Shown: piece by piece, positions 1-5,107 of the stretch
Layout: every line of letters starts with the position of its first letter
Numbering within the stretch: the first letter of the stretch is position 1
Assembly (NCBI GenBank): GCA_045653945.1
Contig: JAZOML010000021.1
Coordinates: forward strand, 1-14,174
Reading direction: 5' to 3'
Length of the DNA stretch: 14,174 nucleotides
Origin: SIG673 sp045653945
GTDB taxonomy: Bacteria > Bacillota > Clostridia > Oscillospirales > CAG-272
Made by a program: the position numbers and the translations under genes
Notes under the pieces: generated by a model
What the model was told of the DNA's origin: nothing
Seen by the model: the letters and a program-made list of their open reading frames with translations, nothing else
Database searches by the model: none

Positions 1-30
1 TCTAAAAATTTCAAGGTGTATCATTCACTA

Positions 31-59
31 TTGATTTTTTGACTAAAATGGTGTATAAT
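31..59 (+). promoter_or_regulatory. Promoter of the type III antitoxin RNA
   Basis: TTGATT (31-36) and TATAAT (54-59) are separated by 17 bp, so transcription should begin near 66, about 13 nt before the first RNA repeat. A better-looking TTGACT at 39-44 is only 9 bp from the -10 box and is not usable with it. Confidence 0.7.
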
Positions 60-127
60 AAAAATGAACCTAACATAAGGTTTCAATTATTTACTGTGAC
101 CGTATATATCAGTAACCATAAAAAGAA

Positions 128-196
128 GGTACGGGTTCACATTATTTCCGCTACCCGATATGCGGCTAATAAAAGGTCGGGGTTCACATTATGTCC
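128..196 (+). repeat. 47-nt tandem repeat in the antitoxin RNA
   Basis: Positions 128-149 and 175-196 match at 19 of 22 bases with a period of 47, sharing the core GGTTCACATTAT. The second copy continues into the terminator hairpin instead of completing the pseudoknot. A more diverged copy starts near 79 (12 of 16 bases match an ungapped alignment to 134-149). Confidence 0.8.
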
Positions 197-220
197 CCTA
201 TTATATGTAGGGGACTTTTT
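193..220 (+). terminator. Terminator between antitoxin RNA and toxin
   Basis: Perfect 8-bp stem GTCCCCTA (193-200) with TAGGGGAC (208-215), a 7-nt loop and five T (216-220). In type III systems such a terminator lets antitoxin RNA exceed toxin mRNA, the toxin being made from readthrough transcripts. Confidence 0.85.
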
Positions 221-239
221 ATGTACATAAGAGGATAAA

Positions 240-728
240 ATGCAAATAGGAAGTTTATATTTTGTCAAAGATGAATTTTATGAAAGATTTAAGGATTATG
301 GTTTATTGGAAAACAAAATAATCGTAGATGGTAAAGAGCACAACAGACCTTGTTGTTACTTGTTTAAGTTTAATGAAGATAACGAAGACATCTATTGGTT
401 AATCCCTATTTCTTCACAAGTAACAAAGTATGAAGAACAGTATCGACATTCAATGGAGAAATATGGAATGTGTGATAATATCAGTTTTGGTTATGTGCTT
501 GGTGAAAGATGTGCGTTTTTACCTCAAAATTTATTTCCAGTAACAAAAGAGTATATAAATAATGTTTATATTGATAAGAACACTAACAGACCAATTAACG
601 TTCCTGTTGATTTAATGGCTGAATTAAATGCCAAAGCAAGAAAGAAAATACGCTATAATAAAATGGGCAAGAAATTGGGATTGAGCAACGCATTGGGAAT
701 ATATGAAGAATTGAAGAAAGATATATAA
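240..728 (+). CDS. Type III toxin-antitoxin system toxin, CptN/TenpN-like endoribonuclease
   Basis: This 162-residue basic protein resembles the CptN/TenpN group of type III toxins, endoribonucleases held inactive by a repetitive RNA. Points of similarity are the N-terminal IGSLYFVKDEFY, the YWLIPISSQV segment near residue 53, the LFPVTKEYI segment near 98-106 and a basic ARKKIRYNK tail near 132-140. Length is normal for the group (about 150-170). The start is supported by GAGG at 231-234. The gene follows pseudoknot repeats and a terminator, which strengthens the assignment. Toxins of this class cut cellular RNA and their own antitoxin precursor; many act in phage defence by abortive infection or in plasmid stability. 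I could not identify catalytic residues with confidence. The family assignment is from remembered similarity plus gene context; choosing CptN over TenpN is uncertain. Confidence 0.75.
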   Translation: MQIGSLYFVKDEFYERFKDYGLLENKIIVDGKEHNRPCCYLFKFNEDNEDIYWLIPISSQVTKYEEQYRHSMEKYGMCDNISFGYVLGERCAFLPQNLFPVTKEYINNVYIDKNTNRPINVPVDLMAELNAKARKKIRYNKMGKKLGLSNALGIYEELKKDI

Positions 729-779
729 CAATAAAGGCACCTTTTAACAAGCTGAATAAGCATTAAGTGTTGGTATGAG

Positions 780-800
780 TTGGTGCAAATTTGGTGCAAA
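780..800 (+). repeat. Tandem TTGGTGCAAA 10-mer
   Basis: Identical TTGGTGCAAA at 780-789 and 791-800, period 11 bp (about one helical turn). Short direct repeats phased like this are typical of arm-type binding sites of tyrosine recombinases, but no integrase is in the window. Confidence 0.6.
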
Positions 801-841
801 AACCTATAGAACGATACGAAAGTTATGCCACGATATGCGAT

Positions 842-878
842 GAAAACGCCATAAAATCACACAAAATGGACGTTTTTC
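842..878 (+). terminator. Possible terminator downstream of the toxin
   Basis: GAAAACGCCAT (842-852) pairs with ATGG-A-CGTTTTTC (866-878, one bulged A). The T-run lies in the 3' arm. It could end the toxin transcript; otherwise the transcript would run to the stronger hairpin at 945-983. Confidence 0.35.
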
Positions 879-913
879 AACGATATTTTGGGGTATAAAC
901 ATTTCCGAGAAAA

Positions 914-983
914 CTCCAAGAGATAAGTTATTATTTCTTATATCACAAACCTCGCACCGCTACGGTGTGGGGTTTGTTTTTTT
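914..983 (+). repeat. 70-bp direct repeat, copy A
   Basis: Begins CTCCAAGAGATAAGTTA and ends in a terminator hairpin. It matches 1081-1149 at a constant offset of 167 bp with no indel until the T-run. The AT-rich middle (about 931-944) is the only diverged part. Confidence 0.85.
945..983 (+). terminator. Terminator in repeat copy A
   Basis: A 15-bp stem, 945-959 with 963-977, including two G-T pairs, a CTA loop and T 978-983. It would stop transcription coming from the toxin gene. Confidence 0.85.
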
Positions 984-1080
984 GTGCAAGGAACTGTGGC
1001 TGTCCTCACGGAGCTGTCGCTCCATTGCGGTTCGTGCTAAAAACAGTCCACCGGACTGTTTTCATAACGCCCTCACAGTT
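984..1080. repeat. Palindromic REP-like module between the direct repeats
   Basis: This 97-bp spacer has nested inverted repeats. GAACTGTG (991-998) pairs with CACAGTTC (1074-1081); inside are GGAGC-TGTC-GCTCC (1010-1023) and AAAACAGTCC-ACC-GGACTGTTTT (1040-1062). Together they could fold as a three-way junction. The GTCCACCGGAC centre resembles short interspersed palindromes in Clostridia genomes. I see no gene in it. Confidence 0.6.
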
Positions 1081-1149
1081 CTCCAAGAGATAAGTTACTA
1101 TTTATCATCTTACAAACCTCGCACCGCTACGGTGTGGGGTTTGTTTTTT
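1081..1149 (+). repeat. 70-bp direct repeat, copy B
   Basis: Second copy of the 914-983 unit, one T shorter at the end. Its left flank (CACAGTT) differs from that of copy A (GAGAAAA), so the repeat boundary is at CTCCAAGAG. Confidence 0.85.
1112..1149 (+). terminator. Terminator in repeat copy B
   Basis: The same hairpin as in copy A: 1112-1126 with 1130-1144, followed by T 1145-1149. It insulates the promoter that begins 6 bp further on. Confidence 0.85.
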
Positions 1150-1154
1150 GCCTA

Positions 1155-1183
1155 TTTACTTTTTAATAAGTATGTGCTATAAT
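1155..1183 (+). promoter_or_regulatory. Promoter of the DUF6440-phosphatase operon
   Basis: TTTACT (1155-1160), 17-bp spacer, TATAAT (1178-1183), with a TGC immediately before the -10 box that makes it an extended -10. Start of transcription near 1190. Confidence 0.8.
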
Positions 1184-1230
1184 TATGTTACCGAAGCTTT
1201 AATTAGTTTGGATTAACGGAGGTTACTATA

Positions 1231-1425
1231 ATGGCTAAGGGCAAAAGATTTGAAAAGATTTACAGTCAAGGGCTTGGCTCTATGGAAATATGGGTTGACA
1301 GGGAAACGGGTGTGAATTATCTATACCGTTCAGGTGGTTATAGCGGCGGACTTACGGTTCTACTAGACCGCGAGGGAAAGCCTGTGATTACTCCGATTAC
1401 AAACAGTACTTGGAGCGAGGACTAA
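1231..1425 (+). CDS. DUF6440 family small protein
   Basis: A 64-residue protein recognised as DUF6440 from the pattern RFEKIY, then VDRETGVNYLYRSGGYSGGLTVLLDR and GKPVITPI. The Gly-rich middle and the VDxxTGVxYL segment are the family hallmarks. The family is of unknown function, common as a single small domain in Firmicutes. It has no signal peptide or membrane segment and should be cytosolic. The start follows GGAGG at 1218-1222. The stop is 2 nt before the start of the phosphatase, so the two are very likely translationally coupled and share the promoter at 1155-1183. Length is normal for the family. Function of this protein cannot be stated from the sequence. Confidence 0.8.
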   Translation: MAKGKRFEKIYSQGLGSMEIWVDRETGVNYLYRSGGYSGGLTVLLDREGKPVITPITNSTWSED

Positions 1426-1427
1426 CA

Positions 1428-2000
1428 ATGCAAATTTTCAAAAGCACTTTAAACACTCGTCCTATTTTAAAGGACAGTTTTAAGTATATTCGCTCCGATG
1501 TGCCAACTGAGATTTCGGAAAGCGAAGCAAAGTGGCTCATTTCAAACGGAATAACAACCATAATTGACCTACGCACCGATAGGGAAAGAGAAAAAAAGCC
1601 TTGCCCGCTCGCTTTTGATAGCCGTTTTGACTACCGCAGTGTTACGATAAATGGCGGAGATAGCGTTCCCGCAAGTACAGACGAGGTATCAAAATCTTAT
1701 ATCCGTATGGTTGACGAAAATTTCAACGTATTAATTGAGTTTTTATTAAACGCAAAGACGGGTGTTCTCTATTTCTGCGCCGCAGGAAAGGATCGCACAG
1801 GTGTTGTTTCGGCGGTTTTACTGCACAAGCTCGGTTTTGGTAGCGAGTACATTATAAGCGACTATATGAAAACAAAGGACAATTTAAAAGAGGTTTTTAC
1901 TGAATTTTCAAAGCAAAATCCAAGTGTAGATATAAATATAGTTATACCGCAGAAGCGATATATTGAGGAATTTTTGAATTGGTATACCGAAAATAAATAA
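1428..2000 (+). CDS. Tyrosine-protein phosphatase (Y_phosphatase3 / dual-specificity type)
   Basis: A 190-residue cytosolic phosphatase of the bacterial Y_phosphatase3 group, which hydrolyses phosphotyrosine and in some members phosphoserine or phosphoinositides. The P-loop signature C-A-A-G-K-D-R-T-G is at residues 117-125, giving Cys117 as nucleophile and Arg123 as phosphate-binding residue. The usual FRS/DLRT region is present as IIDLRT near residue 45-50, and a YI-x-M segment precedes the catalytic helix. I chose ATG 1428, with GCGAGG 8 nt upstream, over a TTG at 1410 that lies inside the preceding gene. The terminator at 1995-2027 follows directly. The substrate is unknown; close pairing with DUF6440 suggests a shared role but does not say which. 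Confidence 0.85.
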   Translation: MQIFKSTLNTRPILKDSFKYIRSDVPTEISESEAKWLISNGITTIIDLRTDREREKKPCPLAFDSRFDYRSVTINGGDSVPASTDEVSKSYIRMVDENFNVLIEFLLNAKTGVLYFCAAGKDRTGVVSAVLLHKLGFGSEYIISDYMKTKDNLKEVFTEFSKQNPSVDINIVIPQKRYIEEFLNWYTENK

Positions 2001-2027
2001 GGCTATGCTTTTGGCATAGCCTTATTT
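1995..2027. terminator. Bidirectional terminator between phosphatase and LysR genes
   Basis: AAATAAGGCTATGC (1995-2008) pairs perfectly with GCATAGCCTTATTT (2014-2027) around a TTTTG loop. It covers the stop codons of both convergent genes and has a T-rich arm in each direction. Confidence 0.85.
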
Positions 2028-2873
2028 ACACATTTTAAAAAGTGTTTCCAAGAATTTTTCTACTGCTCGGGTAAGATAGCGGTCTTTTTTTACAAAGGCA
2101 TAGGTTGTGCGTTTAAAATCGCCAAGACTTTTAAAGCTGACGTTACTTCCAAACTGATTTTGCCAAGAAAACGAGGGGATAAGCGCCACTCCCATATCCA
2201 TTTCAATGTATTTTCTTACGTAAAACGGGTCATCTGTGCGTATAATGATATTCGGTTCAAATCCAAGAGCGTGGCATACGTCAATCGATTTTTTAGCAAG
2301 GCTGCTATTCTCGTTCATAAAAATAAAACTTTCTTTTTCAAGCTCGTTTGCCGATACAGTGCTTTTTACGGACAAAGGATTGCTTTTTGAAACGGCAAGG
2401 ACAATATCCTCGGTAATCAGGGGGCTGCCCACGTATTCCTTGCAAAGAGCCATATCGTCCGATATTATAACATCATATTCGCTGCTTATCCCCTTATGCC
2501 TATGCTCAATATTAAATGACACCAATGGGTAACTTTTCTTAAACTCCTCAACCACCGCAGTAACTATGCGTCTATTAGTGGCAACAAGTAGCTTTATTTC
2601 GCCTTCAATTTCACCCGTAGACTCGCAAAGCTCATTTTTTGCGTCCTCAATAAGAGTTAGTGCGGTGCTTATTTTTTTATAAAATTCACGCCCGTAGGAA
2701 TTAAGCACAACCCTATTATTTTCCCTATTAAACAACGCAACACCCAGCTCTTTTTCAAGTCTTTTAACCGTTTGAGAAATATTTGACGGCGGTACAAGAA
2801 AAAACTGTGCGGTTTTTGAAAAATTTTCGGTCTTTGCCGCGTGGCAAAAGTATTTTAATTGAAGCAGGTCCAT
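2022..2873 (-). CDS. LysR family transcriptional regulator
   Basis: A 283-residue regulator with the winged helix-turn-helix of the LysR family at residues 1-60 (LLQLKYFCHAAKTENFSKTA, then SQTVKRLEKELG and LFNREN) and a two-lobed substrate-binding domain at about 88-280. Length is slightly below the usual 290-310. LysR proteins act as tetramers on T-N11-A sites in divergent promoters, usually activating when they bind a small ligand. The start is supported by AAAGGAG 10 nt upstream. It is divergent from the PQ-loop-like membrane protein and hydrolase at 3010-4045, the natural targets. The N-terminal HTH has PPSNISQTVK where many members have QPALSRQI. The ligand cannot be predicted. Confidence 0.9.
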   Translation of the reverse strand: MDLLQLKYFCHAAKTENFSKTAQFFLVPPSNISQTVKRLEKELGVALFNRENNRVVLNSYGREFYKKISTALTLIEDAKNELCESTGEIEGEIKLLVATNRRIVTAVVEEFKKSYPLVSFNIEHRHKGISSEYDVIISDDMALCKEYVGSPLITEDIVLAVSKSNPLSVKSTVSANELEKESFIFMNENSSLAKKSIDVCHALGFEPNIIIRTDDPFYVRKYIEMDMGVALIPSFSWQNQFGSNVSFKSLGDFKRTTYAFVKKDRYLTRAVEKFLETLFKMCK

Positions 2874-2891
2874 TTACATCACTCCTTTTTT

Positions 2892-2966
2892 ACAGTATAA
2901 CATCTTTTACTGTAACTGTCAAGTTATAGTAGGTATATTTTATCTTATACTTTACAGTATACAGTA
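2892..2966. promoter_or_regulatory. Candidate LysR operators (ACAGTA repeats)
   Basis: ACAGTA occurs at 2892-2897, 2954-2959 and 2961-2966 (the last two with a 7-bp period), and its complement TACTGT at 2908-2913. The first pair forms an inverted repeat, ACAGTA-N10-TACTGT, lying across the -10 box and spacer of the lysR promoter; the direct pair overlaps the -35 of the divergent operon. This arrangement fits autoregulation plus control of 3010-4045. Confidence 0.55.
2894..2922 (-). promoter_or_regulatory. lysR-type gene promoter
   Basis: On the minus strand TTGACA (complement of 2917-2922), 17-bp spacer, TATACT (complement of 2894-2899). Confidence 0.75.
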
Positions 2967-2979
2967 TTTGTGTTATAAT
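2951..2979 (+). promoter_or_regulatory. Promoter of the membrane protein/hydrolase operon
   Basis: TTTACA (2951-2956), 17-bp spacer, TATAAT (2974-2979). The -35 box and spacer overlap two ACAGTA motifs. Confidence 0.8.
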
Positions 2980-3009
2980 ATAACAAAACACCCGAAAGGA
3001 ATAATAAAA

Positions 3010-3330
3010 ATGGCAGAAATTCTTGAAATAACAATGATTGTCAGCTTTGGTATTTCGTGGCCCGTAAACGTGGTCAAATCCTACAAAAGCAGAACGACAA
3101 AGGGCAAAAGCCTTCTCTTCCTTGCACTCATTTTCTTTGGATACATAGCGGGTATAGCATCAAAGCTTGTAAACGATGCCTATATGGCTCAGTTTACCTC
3201 AAAGTGGTACGTTCTTTTCTTCTACGTGCTTAACTTTATAATGGTTGGAACGGATATGATTCTCTATTTCCGCAACCTTGCACTTGACAAGAAAAGAGCA
3301 AAGGAAGTAACCGTAGATGAAAATAATTAA
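3010..3330 (+). CDS. Small three-helix membrane protein, PQ-loop/SemiSWEET-like
   Basis: A 106-residue membrane protein with three hydrophobic helices at about residues 5-21, 35-52 and 65-86. The first helix ends in ISWPVN followed by a basic VVKSYKSRTTKGKS segment, similar to the P-N/Q and basic loop of PQ-loop and SemiSWEET transporters, which dimerise to move sugars or amino acids. I favour a transporter-like role but the resemblance is limited to this motif. ATG 3010 follows GAAAGGA (2994-3000) and gives a protein starting at the first helix; an upstream in-frame start at 2968 lies inside the -35/-10 spacing and is not credible. It overlaps the hydrolase gene by 14 nt, a strong sign of cotranslation. 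Confidence 0.7.
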   Translation: MAEILEITMIVSFGISWPVNVVKSYKSRTTKGKSLLFLALIFFGYIAGIASKLVNDAYMAQFTSKWYVLFFYVLNFIMVGTDMILYFRNLALDKKRAKEVTVDENN

Positions 3331-4045
3331 GGATATTTTTTACGACGGCGAGCTTTCACTTGACGTTTATCTTCCTGATAATAAGAGCTTTAAGACTTTT
3401 ATTTATATTCACGGCGGTGGACTTGAAGCAGGTTCAAAGGAAGATGCCAAGCCGTTTGCTCCCTATCTTGCAAAGCGAGGAATTGCCACTTTCAGTATAA
3501 ACTACCGTATGTACCCGACTGCAAGGTATCCCGAATTTATCGAGGACTGTGCAAAAGCGGTTTCGTGGATTACGTCGAATTTGCAAAATTACGGAAATTG
3601 CACCGAAATTTATATTGGTGGCAGCTCGGCGGGCGGATACATTTCCCAGATGCTTTGCTTTGATAAAAGGTATCTTGGGAAGTACGGTCTTGTTCCCACA
3701 GACTTTGCGGGCTTTGTGCTTGATGCAGGACAACCGACCTGTCATTTTAACGTACTTCGTGAGCGTGGGATTGACGGTCGCCGCATAATAGTCGACGAAA
3801 GTGCGGCACTTTACCACATCGGAACCGACGAAAAGTATCCGTCGATGCTCATTATCTATTCCGACAACGATATGCAAAACCGTCCCGAGCAAACCGTTTT
3901 GCTTGTATCTACCTTAAAGCATTTCGGACACGTCGATAACGTAACCGCTAAAATGATGCACGGAAATCACTGTGAGTACGTAAACAAAATGGACGAGCAG
4001 GGCGAGAGCGTTTTCGGAAAGCTGATTTACGAATATATTAAGTAA
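3317..4045 (+). CDS. Alpha/beta hydrolase (esterase/lipase family)
   Basis: A 242-residue hydrolase of the hormone-sensitive-lipase/BD-FAE-like group. The oxyanion motif HGGG is at residues 32-35, the nucleophile elbow G-S-S-A-G at 102-106 makes Ser104 the catalytic serine, the acid is probably Asp183 or Asp185 in YSDND, and the histidine is in HGNHCEY (His215 or His218). A SINYRMYP segment near 60-67 is typical of the group. There is no signal peptide, so it should be cytosolic and act on small carboxylic esters or acylated sugars. The start lies 14 nt inside the membrane protein gene, with AAGGAAG upstream. Divergent LysR control is likely. The actual substrate is unknown. Confidence 0.85.
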   Translation: MKIIKDIFYDGELSLDVYLPDNKSFKTFIYIHGGGLEAGSKEDAKPFAPYLAKRGIATFSINYRMYPTARYPEFIEDCAKAVSWITSNLQNYGNCTEIYIGGSSAGGYISQMLCFDKRYLGKYGLVPTDFAGFVLDAGQPTCHFNVLRERGIDGRRIIVDESAALYHIGTDEKYPSMLIIYSDNDMQNRPEQTVLLVSTLKHFGHVDNVTAKMMHGNHCEYVNKMDEQGESVFGKLIYEYIK

Positions 4046-4051
4046 TAAAAA

Positions 4052-4106
4052 AGACCGAGGTGAAGTGAACCCCATATAGTTCACTTCAGAAATCGGTCTC
4101 TTTTTT
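4052..4106. terminator. Long bidirectional terminator
   Basis: AGACCGA (4052-4058) pairs with TCGGTCT (4093-4099) and TGAAGTGAA (4061-4069) with TTCACTTCA (4080-4088). T-runs follow on the plus strand (4101-4106) and precede as A-run for the minus strand. It serves the convergent genes at 3317 and 4109. Confidence 0.85.
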
Positions 4107-4108
4107 AT

Positions 4109-4525
4109 TTACCAGACAAATAAACCTAAAATGTCATAAACCAATGCTGCAACTGAAACTGCAAATGAAATAATAGCAAATACAACTCCCATATTACCTA
4201 AAAGAGTTTTTTCAGTCTTTTGGTGAGAAATGACAGTAAATATCCCGCATACAACCGCAATTAAAAAAGTTATAATTGCAAGCGTTAGCAACAACATAAT
4301 CCAAGGCATTGCATTTTCACCAAGATGCTCCCTTATGCTTTTGCCACCGAGATTAATCAAAATTCCAGAAAGTATATTTGCAATAGATAAAACCAAAGCA
4401 ATAACGCCGAGAATAAAAGGCGGAACTTTTTTCATTACATTTTTGATTTCACTCAAATTTTCTTTTGAAGCTTCAGAATTACAATCCGTAACGAAATTCC
4501 CGTTATTACCAAATTGCATTTTCAT
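4109..4525 (-). CDS. Small membrane protein of unknown family
   Basis: I do not recognise this 138-residue protein. A charged N-terminus of about 34 residues (with GNNGNF and SEIKNVMKKV) precedes three hydrophobic helices at about 36-58, 74-98 and 109-136. The pattern of helix, short loop with GGKSI, two helices near the end is reminiscent of DUF4190-like proteins, but no diagnostic motif is visible. It starts 15 nt after the stop of the TM2 gene and belongs to the same operon; GGTGA upstream of ATG 4525 is a modest ribosome site, and the second ATG two codons later is an alternative. It is probably a membrane partner of the TM2 protein and shares control by the XRE regulator. Confidence 0.65.
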   Translation of the reverse strand: MKMQFGNNGNFVTDCNSEASKENLSEIKNVMKKVPPFILGVIALVLSIANILSGILINLGGKSIREHLGENAMPWIMLLLTLAIITFLIAVVCGIFTVISHQKTEKTLLGNMGVVFAIISFAVSVAALVYDILGLFVW

Positions 4526-4540
4526 TTCACGTCACCGCAA

Positions 4541-4942
4541 TTAATAAACTATGTAAGGATCGGGTTTTCCAAGAATAGCAATGAGGTCTAAAATTGCACC
4601 GATATAGAATAATCCACCTGTGAAGAGGTAAATAACTCCCATAACGGTTTTTCCCTCATAGAATTTATGAGCACCGATATAACCCAAGAGCAAACAAAGT
4701 AAAAATGCAACCCATTTGCGTCTTACACGTGCACCGATAGGATATCCCGCATTAACGTTGGTATTGACGTTCTGATTTTGATTCTGATTGCTGTTGTTAA
4801 TAACAATCTGAGGAGCCGCCTCGGTCTTTGTTTCCTCTACCTGACATCCGCAATAAGGACAAATTACCGCCTTTCTTAAAATTGTTTTGCCACATTCCTT
4901 ACAGAATTTGGTGTCCTGCTGAACAGTCGTGTTTTGATCCAT
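4541..4942 (-). CDS. Zinc-ribbon and TM2 domain membrane protein
   Basis: A 133-residue protein in three parts. Residues 14-31 form a zinc ribbon (C14-x2-C17 and C28-x2-C31). Residues 48-64 are a low-complexity Asn/Gln linker. Residues about 74-125 are a TM2 domain: two helices with LLCLLLGYIGAHKFYEGK, then GVIYLFTGGLFYIGAILDLI. TM2 proteins are inner-membrane proteins of poorly defined function. The zinc ribbon suggests protein or nucleic-acid contact on the cytosolic side. GGAGG lies 9-13 nt before the start. Its promoter at 5001-5030 is overlapped by inverted CACATATGGG operators, so repression by the divergent XRE protein is likely. Confidence 0.85.
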   Translation of the reverse strand: MDQNTTVQQDTKFCKECGKTILRKAVICPYCGCQVEETKTEAAPQIVINNSNQNQNQNVNTNVNAGYPIGARVRRKWVAFLLCLLLGYIGAHKFYEGKTVMGVIYLFTGGLFYIGAILDLIAILGKPDPYIVY

Positions 4943-5000
4943 TGTATCAAATCCTCCATTTTTTCATAAGTTTAATTTTATATAAACTTAATTTGAATAC

Positions 5001-5030
5001 ATTATAACACATATGGGGTGCAATTGTCAA
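5001..5030 (-). promoter_or_regulatory. Promoter of the TM2/membrane protein operon
   Basis: On the minus strand TTGACA (complement of 5025-5030), 18-bp spacer, TATAAT (complement of 5001-5006). Confidence 0.75.
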
Positions 5031-5083
5031 CCCATATGTGTATTATTTTTCTCAAAAAAATATGATAATATTATACATATGGG
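5008..5083. promoter_or_regulatory. CACATATGGG operators of the XRE regulator
   Basis: CACATATGGG (5008-5017) and CCCATATGTG (5031-5040) are a perfect 10-bp inverted repeat with a 13-bp spacer. The first arm sits in the spacer of the minus-strand promoter and the second touches its -35 box. A third site, TACATATGGG (5074-5083), lies just before the -10 box of the XRE gene. Binding here would repress both directions. Confidence 0.7.
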
Positions 5084-5107
5084 AATTATATAATATGGAG
5101 TGATATT

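Larger units (their letters stand above)
66..220 (+). ncRNA. Type III antitoxin RNA with tandem pseudoknot repeats
   Basis: The leader of the toxin gene contains two full repeat units and a third partial one that runs into the terminator. Both full units can form an H-type pseudoknot with the same topology. Unit 1: stem 1 is 79-82 with 98-101, stem 2 is 91-96 with 110-115. Unit 2: stem 1 is 132-136 (CGGGT) with 153-157 (ACCCG), stem 2 is 148-151 (CCGC) with 162-165 (GCGG). A single T separates the two middle strands in both. Units are joined by A-rich linkers (118-127, 168-174), plausible sites of cleavage by the toxin. Known type III systems (ToxIN, CptIN, TenpIN) have exactly this order: promoter, repeats, terminator, toxin. 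The RNA would bind and inhibit the toxin. Fold and function are inferred from pairing and position. Confidence 0.75.
729..913 (+). other. Gene-poor stretch, possible mobile element end
   Basis: I see no credible gene here. The stretch holds a tandem TTGGTGCAAA 10-mer, three copies of ACGATA (near 813, 831 and 880) and one hairpin. An open frame of 39 codons runs from 779 to 898 but has no start or ribosome site. It may be the arm region or end of an integrated element carrying the toxin-antitoxin locus; this is inference only. Confidence 0.35.

Noticed and set aside
39..44. TTGACT as -35 box of the antitoxin promoter
   Set aside because: Only 9 bp separate it from TATAAT at 54-59; TTGATT at 31-36 gives 17 bp.
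128..196. CRISPR-like repeat
   Set aside because: Only two close copies with a 47-nt period, structured as RNA and followed by a terminator and toxin gene; there are no spacers.
39..230. 63-residue open frame
   Set aside because: It spans the promoter -10 box, the RNA repeats and the terminator, and has no ribosome site.
779..898. Fragment of an integrase gene
   Set aside because: The 39-codon frame lacks a start and shows no recombinase catalytic motif that I can recognise.
967..1182. 71-residue open frame
   Set aside because: It starts inside one terminator hairpin, crosses the palindromic module and the second terminator, and has no ribosome site.
1410..1427. Earlier TTG start for the phosphatase
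   Set aside because: It lies inside the DUF6440 gene without a ribosome site; ATG 1428 has GCGAGG at the right distance.
2968..3009. Earlier start for the small membrane protein
   Set aside because: It would begin upstream of the predicted transcription start, inside the promoter.
3434..3892. 152-residue minus-strand frame inside the hydrolase gene
   Set aside because: Shadow frame; the plus strand has intact hydrolase motifs throughout.
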